This document shows, piece after piece, positions 59,743 to 64,000 of a DNA stretch of 64,000 nt. Location of the stretch: the NCBI GenBank assembly GCA_946617655.1, contig CAMOKL010000003.1:1-64000 (forward strand). The letters are read 5' to 3'. This DNA is from Anaeroplasma sp902783745. Its GTDB lineage: Bacteria; Bacillota_I; Bacilli_A; Acholeplasmatales; Anaeroplasmataceae. The notes beneath the pieces are model-generated. The model did no database searches and had not been told where the DNA came from. It saw only the letters and a program-made list of their open reading frames with translations. Each line of letters begins with the position of its first letter. Position 1 is the stretch's first letter. A program made the position numbers and the translations under genes.

Positions 59743-60282
59743 ATGAATCGTTTACAAGAAAAGTATAATAATTCAGTTCAAGCTGAATTACAAAATAAAT
59801 TCAATTTCAAGTCATCTATGCAGATCCCTAGATTAGACAAGATCGTTATCAACATGGGTTGTGGCGATGCAGTTGAAAACTCTAAGGTATTAGATGATGC
59901 AGTTGAGGATTTAACAATTATCGCTGGTCAAAAGCCAGTTGTTACTAAGGCAAAGAAGTCAATCGCTAACTTCAAGTTACGTGAAGGTATGCCAATTGGT
60001 GTTAAGGTAACATTAAGAGGAGAAAGAATGTATGAATTCTTTGATAAGCTAGTTTCTATAGCTCTTCCTCGTGTTCGTGACTTCCATGGTGTAAATCCAA
60101 ATGCCTTCGATGGTAGAGGAAACTACACTTTAGGTGTTAAGGAACAATTAATCTTCCCTGAAATCAATTTCGATAAGGTTAAGAAGATCCGTGGTATGGA
60201 TATTGTTGTTGTAACAACAGCAGCAAACGATGAAGAAGGCCGTGCATTATTAACATTAATGGGCATGCCTTTTAGAAAGTAG
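59743..60282 (+). CDS. rplE: 50S ribosomal protein L5
   Basis: A 179-residue 5S-rRNA-binding protein: MQIPRLDKIVINMGCGDA, GQKPVVTKAKKSIANFKLR and GRGNYTLGVKEQLIFPEI are standard. AGGAAGGA precedes the ATG. Confidence 0.98.
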   Translation: MNRLQEKYNNSVQAELQNKFNFKSSMQIPRLDKIVINMGCGDAVENSKVLDDAVEDLTIIAGQKPVVTKAKKSIANFKLREGMPIGVKVTLRGERMYEFFDKLVSIALPRVRDFHGVNPNAFDGRGNYTLGVKEQLIFPEINFDKVKKIRGMDIVVVTTAANDEEGRALLTLMGMPFRK

Positions 60283-60299
60283 AAAGGAAATAAATTATT

Positions 60300-60485
60300 A
60301 TGGCAAAGACATCAATGGTTGTAAAGAATCATAGAAAACCTAAATATAGTGCTCGTGAATATACACGTTGCGAAAGATGTGGTCGTCCACATGCAGTAAT
60401 CAGCAAGTTCAAGCTATGCCGTATTTGTTTCCGCGAATTAGCATACAAGGGTCAAATTCCAGGCGTTAAGAAATCAAGCTGGTAA
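60300..60485 (+). CDS. rpsZ: 30S ribosomal protein S14, zinc type
   Basis: A 61-residue type-Z S14 with four Cys ligands at 24, 27, 40 and 43 (CERC and CRIC). It ends ELAYKGQIPGVKKSSW. The zinc form is typical of Bacillota; no zinc-free paralog is in the window. Confidence 0.97.
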   Translation: MAKTSMVVKNHRKPKYSAREYTRCERCGRPHAVISKFKLCRICFRELAYKGQIPGVKKSSW

Positions 60486-60516
60486 TTAACCAAGAAAGTG
60501 AAGGAGGAATACTAAT

Positions 60517-60903
60517 ATGACAGATCCAATTGCAGATATGTTTGTACGTATTAAGAACGCTAACGCAATGCGTCGTGAAACAGTTGAAGTTCCAACATCT
60601 CAATTCAAGTTAGCTGTATTAGCAGTTATGAAGAATGAAGGATATATCGCTGATTTCACAGCTACTAATGATGTAAAGAGTGTAACAACAATTACATTAA
60701 AGTACAACGATAAAGAAAGAGTTATCAAGGGAATCAAGAGAATTTCTAAGCCAAGCTTACATGTTAATGTTAAGGCTGAAGATCTTCCAAAGGTTTTAAA
60801 TGGTCTTGGTACAGCAATTATCTCAACTTCTAAGGGCGTTATGTCTGATAGAGAAGCTCGTAAGCAAAAAATCGGTGGAGAAGTTGTTGCTTACATTTGG
60901 TAA
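60517..60903 (+). CDS. rpsH: 30S ribosomal protein S8
   Basis: A 128-residue 16S-binding protein: DPIADMFVRIKNANAMRRETV, and ISTSKGVMSDREARKQKIGG-EVVAYIW at the end. GAAGGAGGA lies upstream. It is followed by a 91-bp AT-rich gap, the longest between genes of the superoperon. Confidence 0.98.
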   Translation: MTDPIADMFVRIKNANAMRRETVEVPTSQFKLAVLAVMKNEGYIADFTATNDVKSVTTITLKYNDKERVIKGIKRISKPSLHVNVKAEDLPKVLNGLGTAIISTSKGVMSDREARKQKIGGEVVAYIW

Positions 60904-60994
60904 TTAAACGCCAATAAAAATAAAGATTTATATTTAACAACTTTAAAAAATAATAAAATTAAAATATATTGCACAAATAATAGGAGGTGTATTT

Positions 60995-61537
60995 ATGTCT
61001 CGTATTGGTAATAAGGCAATTAGCATCCCTGCAGGTGTTACAGTAACTGTTGCTGATGGTAACGTTGTTACTGTAAAGGGCCCTAAGGGAGAATTAACTG
61101 CTACATTCAATAGCGAACTTGAAATTAAAGTTGAAGCTGGTACAGCTGAAGTTAAGCGTCCAAACGATACAAAGCAGGTTAAAGCTCTTCACGGAACTAC
61201 TCGTGCTTTACTACATAACATGATTGTAGGTGTATCAGAAGGATTTACAAAGCAAATTGATATCGTCGGTGTAGGTTATCGTGCACAGGTATCAGGCAAG
61301 AAGTTAAATATCTCTGCTGGTTATTCTCATCCAGTAGAATTCACAATCCCAGAAGGATTAAAGGTTGAGTGCCCTAAGAACACTCAAATCAATATCAGCG
61401 GTGCTGATAAGCAGGCTGTAGGCCAATTTGCAGCAGAAATTCGTGAGGTACGTAGACCTGAACCATATAAGGGTAAGGGATTCAAGTATTCTGATGAACA
61501 TATTCGCCGCAAGGAAGGTAAGACTGCTAAGAAGTAG
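60995..61537 (+). CDS. rplF: 50S ribosomal protein L6
   Basis: A 180-residue protein near the GTPase centre: SRIGNKAISIPAGVTVTV, VKGPKGELTATF and RRPEPYKGKGFKYSDEHIRR. AGGAGGTG precedes the ATG. Confidence 0.98.
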   Translation: MSRIGNKAISIPAGVTVTVADGNVVTVKGPKGELTATFNSELEIKVEAGTAEVKRPNDTKQVKALHGTTRALLHNMIVGVSEGFTKQIDIVGVGYRAQVSGKKLNISAGYSHPVEFTIPEGLKVECPKNTQINISGADKQAVGQFAAEIREVRRPEPYKGKGFKYSDEHIRRKEGKTAKK

Positions 61538-61557
61538 TTGAAAGGAGTGCTAACAAA

Positions 61558-61920
61558 ATGATTAAAAAGACATCTAAGAACGTTTCTCGTCAAAAGAGAC
61601 ATTTAAGAATTCGTCAGACTATCAAGGGTACTGAATCTAAGCCTAGATTAAACGTATATCGTTCTAACACTCAGATTTATGCTCAGGTAATCGATGATGT
61701 TAACGGTAAGACTTTATGTAGTGCTTCTTCACTAGATAAAGAATTAAATTTAAAGAATGGTTCTAATGTAGCTGCAGCAACTGAAGTTGGTACTTTAATT
61801 GCAAAGCGTGCATTAGCATTAAAGATTGAGTCTGTTGTATTCGATCGTGGTGGTTATATCTATCATGGTAGAGTAAAGGCATTAGCTGAAGCAGCTAGAG
61901 CTGCTGGCTTAAAGTTCTAA
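61558..61920 (+). CDS. rplR: 50S ribosomal protein L18
   Basis: A 120-residue 5S-rRNA-binding protein: KPRLNVYRSNTQIYAQVIDD and VVFDRGGYIYHGRVKALAEA. GAAAGGAG lies upstream. Confidence 0.98.
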   Translation: MIKKTSKNVSRQKRHLRIRQTIKGTESKPRLNVYRSNTQIYAQVIDDVNGKTLCSASSLDKELNLKNGSNVAAATEVGTLIAKRALALKIESVVFDRGGYIYHGRVKALAEAARAAGLKF

Positions 61921-61934
61921 GGAGGTAAATATTC

Positions 61935-62456
61935 ATGGCTGAAGAAATTAAGAATGAACAGGTTAAGGAATTAGAACAACCAGAGTTCGAAGAAAGAGTT
62001 GTTACAATTAACCGTGTAACAAAAGTTGTAAAAGGTGGTAGACGCTACCGTTTCGCTGCATTAGTTGTAATTGGTGACAAGAAGGGTCGTGTTGGCTTCG
62101 GTACAGGTAAGGCAACAGAAGTTCCTGATGCTATTAACAAGGCAGTTGAAGAAGCTAAGAAGAATCTTGTTACTATCGCTACAGTTAATACAACAATTCC
62201 TCATGAAGTTGTTGGTAAGTTTGGTTCAGGATATGTTGTCCTAAAGCCAGCTGCAGCCGGTACCGGAGTTATCGCCGGTGGTCCAGTTCGTGCCGTAGTT
62301 GAATTAGTTGGTATTTCTGATATCTTATCTAAGTCACTTGGCTCAACAACACCAATCAATGTAGTAAGAGCTACTATTGAAGGATTAAAGAATCTTGAGA
62401 CTGCTGAACAGGTCGCTGCTAGACGTGGTAAGACAGTTGAAGAAATCAGAGGTTAA
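61935..62456 (+). CDS. rpsE: 30S ribosomal protein S5
   Basis: A 173-residue fidelity protein: INRVTKVVKGGRRYRFAALV, DKKGRVGFGTGKATEVPDAI and AAAGTGVIAGGPVRAVVEL. AAGGAGGTA precedes the ATG. Confidence 0.98.
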   Translation: MAEEIKNEQVKELEQPEFEERVVTINRVTKVVKGGRRYRFAALVVIGDKKGRVGFGTGKATEVPDAINKAVEEAKKNLVTIATVNTTIPHEVVGKFGSGYVVLKPAAAGTGVIAGGPVRAVVELVGISDILSKSLGSTTPINVVRATIEGLKNLETAEQVAARRGKTVEEIRG

Positions 62457-62461
62457 TCAAT

Positions 62462-62635
62462 ATGTACAAGATTACATTAGTTAAGAGTTTAATTGGTCGT
62501 AAGCCTAACCAAGTTGCTACTGCAAAGGCACTAGGCTTAAAGAAGATTGGCCAAACAGTTACAAAGCCTGAAAATGACGCAATCAAGGGTCAAATTATTA
62601 CAATTTCTCACCTTGTTAAGGTTGTTCAGGAATAA
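62462..62635 (+). CDS. rpmD: 50S ribosomal protein L30
   Basis: A 57-residue protein beginning YKITLVKSLIGRKPNQVATA, then LGLKKIGQTV and a C-terminal HLVKVVQE: the full L30 fold. The gene lies in the standard place between rpsE and rplO, 5 nt after rpsE, with GAGGTTAA as ribosome-binding site inside the rpsE end. Confidence 0.95.
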   Translation: MYKITLVKSLIGRKPNQVATAKALGLKKIGQTVTKPENDAIKGQIITISHLVKVVQE

Positions 62636-62653
62636 GAGGAGGTACCAGACATT

Positions 62654-63094
62654 ATGTTAAATGAATTAAAGCCAGTTAAGGGCGCAAGACATTATAAGAA
62701 GCGTTTAGGTCGTGGTATCGGTAGTGGTTTAGGAAAGACTGCTGGTAAGGGTACTAAGGGTCAGAATGCACGTTCTGGCGGAGGAGTTAGACCTGGTTTC
62801 GAAGGTGGTCAGTTACCTTTATTCCAACGTTTACCAAAGCGTGGCTTCCATAATCACTTTAGAGTAGAATATGCAGTTGTTAACGTAGGACAGCTAAATG
62901 ACCTATTTGATGAGGGAGCAGTAATCGATGTTGATGCTTTAATCGCTAAGGGATTCTTCAAGGATTCTAAGGACGGTTTAAAGGTATTAGGCAACGGTGA
63001 ATTAACAAAGAAATTTACAGTAAAGGCTAAGAAGTTCTCTGAATCTGCTAAGAAGGCTATTGAAGCTTGTGGCGGATCAGTTGAGGTGATCTAG
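62654..63094 (+). CDS. rplO: 50S ribosomal protein L15
   Basis: A 146-residue protein with a Gly/Arg/Lys-rich extended arm (KRLGRGIGSGLGKTAGKGTKG) and GFEGGQLPLFQRLPKRGF. AGAGGAGGT lies upstream. secY begins immediately after its stop. Confidence 0.98.
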   Translation: MLNELKPVKGARHYKKRLGRGIGSGLGKTAGKGTKGQNARSGGGVRPGFEGGQLPLFQRLPKRGFHNHFRVEYAVVNVGQLNDLFDEGAVIDVDALIAKGFFKDSKDGLKVLGNGELTKKFTVKAKKFSESAKKAIEACGGSVEVI

Positions 63095-64000
63095 TTGCTT
63101 ACTAAGGCAAAGCAGATCTTAGGCAATAGGGATATTGTCTTAAAGATCATAATTACATTTGCAATTTTACTTGTATTCAAGGCAGGAACTTATATTCCTG
63201 TTCCTTTAATGGATACAAACTATATTAAGACATTAATAGCATCTACTGACTTTTTAACAGTATTGAATGCATTCTCTGGTGGAGGACTTGCTAACTTCTC
63301 AATTTTAGCATTAGGTATTTCACCATATATCACTGCATCAATCGTTGTTCAAATGCTACAGATGATTATTCCTAAGCTTAAGAGCTGGGGAGAAGAAGGC
63401 GAAAATGGTAAGCAAAAGATTAATAGAGTTACAAGATATACAACAATTGTCGTGTCTCTAATTCAAGCTTTACTTATCATCTTCAGCTTAGGCTCTACTC
63501 CAGATGATATTTTAGGAAATACATTAATCAAATATCATAACATGTATTGGGTATTCTACTTATACATGGCACTAGTAATTACAGCTGGTTCAGCATTTAC
63601 AATGTGGTTAGCTGATTTAATTACTAGACATGGTATTGGTAATGGTTCATCTATGATTATCGTTGCAGGTATTATTTCATCAATTCCTACAATGTTCTCA
63701 GTATTATCAAGAAAGTATTTAACAAACCCAAGTGGTTTAAATATCTTCTTATACATACTAATCATTGTATTATATGTTGCTATGATACTTGCAGTTGTAT
63801 TCTTTGAAGGTGCTGTAAGAAAGGTCCCTGTTCAGTATGCTAATAGACAGGCTGGTCAGCAAGGATCTAATATTCCAATCAAGTTAAATTCTGCAAATGT
63901 TATTCCAGTAATCTTCGCTTCAACAATACTTTCAATTCCACTTACTATTATTGGTGTATTAAATTTATCAACTTCTACATCAACAGCAGCATTCTGGATT
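63095..64000 (+). CDS. secY: Preprotein translocase subunit SecY (partial, cut by window end)
   Basis: The first 302 codons of the Sec channel subunit. It starts at TTG 63095 behind GAGGTGAT (63084-63091), directly after the rplO stop. The frame is open from there: DIVLKIIITFAILLVFKAGTYIPVP (helix 1), LNAFSGGGLANFSILALGISPYITASIVVQ (plug and helix 2), then further membrane helices to AAFWI at the edge. The 3' part lies beyond the window. Confidence 0.95.
   Translation, partial: MLTKAKQILGNRDIVLKIIITFAILLVFKAGTYIPVPLMDTNYIKTLIASTDFLTVLNAFSGGGLANFSILALGISPYITASIVVQMLQMIIPKLKSWGEEGENGKQKINRVTRYTTIVVSLIQALLIIFSLGSTPDDILGNTLIKYHNMYWVFYLYMALVITAGSAFTMWLADLITRHGIGNGSSMIIVAGIISSIPTMFSVLSRKYLTNPSGLNIFLYILIIVLYVAMILAVVFFEGAVRKVPVQYANRQAGQQGSNIPIKLNSANVIPVIFASTILSIPLTIIGVLNLSTSTSTAAFWI

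Overview
The window is AT-rich bacterial DNA that uses the standard genetic code. TGG encodes Trp and TGA is a true stop: the ROK kinase gene ends TGG TGA. Strong GGAGG/GAGGTGAT ribosome-binding sites, TTGACA/TATAAT promoters, CIRCE (HrcA) operators, an S10-type ribosomal leader, a zinc-type S14 and the ecfA1-ecfA2-ecfT-truA order point to a low-GC Bacillota/Mycoplasmatota lineage. My guess is an uncultured gut Bacilli/RF39- or Erysipelotrichia-like organism; the lineage is inference.

Region 1 (1-6354) is accessory. It holds a TPR/Sel1-like protein, a cytoplasmic LRR_5 (BspA-type) protein, a TIR-domain protein fused to a DUF6273-like domain, a TPR pseudogene broken by one stop, a DUF2225-like zinc-ribbon protein, a stand-alone DUF6273-like protein and a DUF6933-like protein. 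It is the best candidate here for an undescribed module. Region 2 (6500-12200) is a secreted two-gene operon: an Ig-like lipoprotein and a 1308-residue lipoprotein with a PL9-type pectate-lyase beta-helix. Region 3 (12273-16536) is tilS-hpt-ftsH-rqcP. It is followed by a HAD-phosphatase lipoprotein, a membrane-anchored DUF5011-like protein, mnmE, and a convergent S66 peptidase sharing a bidirectional terminator.

Region 4 (21800-30220) has two small unknown proteins, an LRAT-like protein, a ROK kinase, a transposase-like protein without obvious catalytic residues, an Lrp/AsnC regulator, two aminopeptidases (M24B, M29), an anchored protein and an MsmX/UgpC-type ATPase. Region 5 (30300-31300) is tRNA-Gly(GCC) followed by a small decayed element between 38-bp direct repeats, with a perfect 22-bp inverted repeat inside. 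Region 6 (31379-40137) is the ECF module, truA, purA, a DUF523 protein and an ABC exporter with a decayed FtsX-type permease.

Region 7 (40284-46434) is a 1428-residue LRR_5 lipoprotein, a structured 0.5-kb non-coding stretch, and three tandem Hsp20 genes behind two CIRCE-like operators. Region 8 (46606-53568) is an aminotransferase, mfd, a basic Ala/Lys-rich DUF2188 protein and the bifunctional NAD(P)HX repair enzyme. Region 9 (53660-64000) is the S10-spc ribosomal superoperon from rpsJ through rplO into a secY gene cut by the window end. The short rpmD lies at 62462-62635.

Most genes are on the + strand; only the S66 peptidase is on the - strand. No CRISPR array, rRNA or complete insertion sequence was seen.
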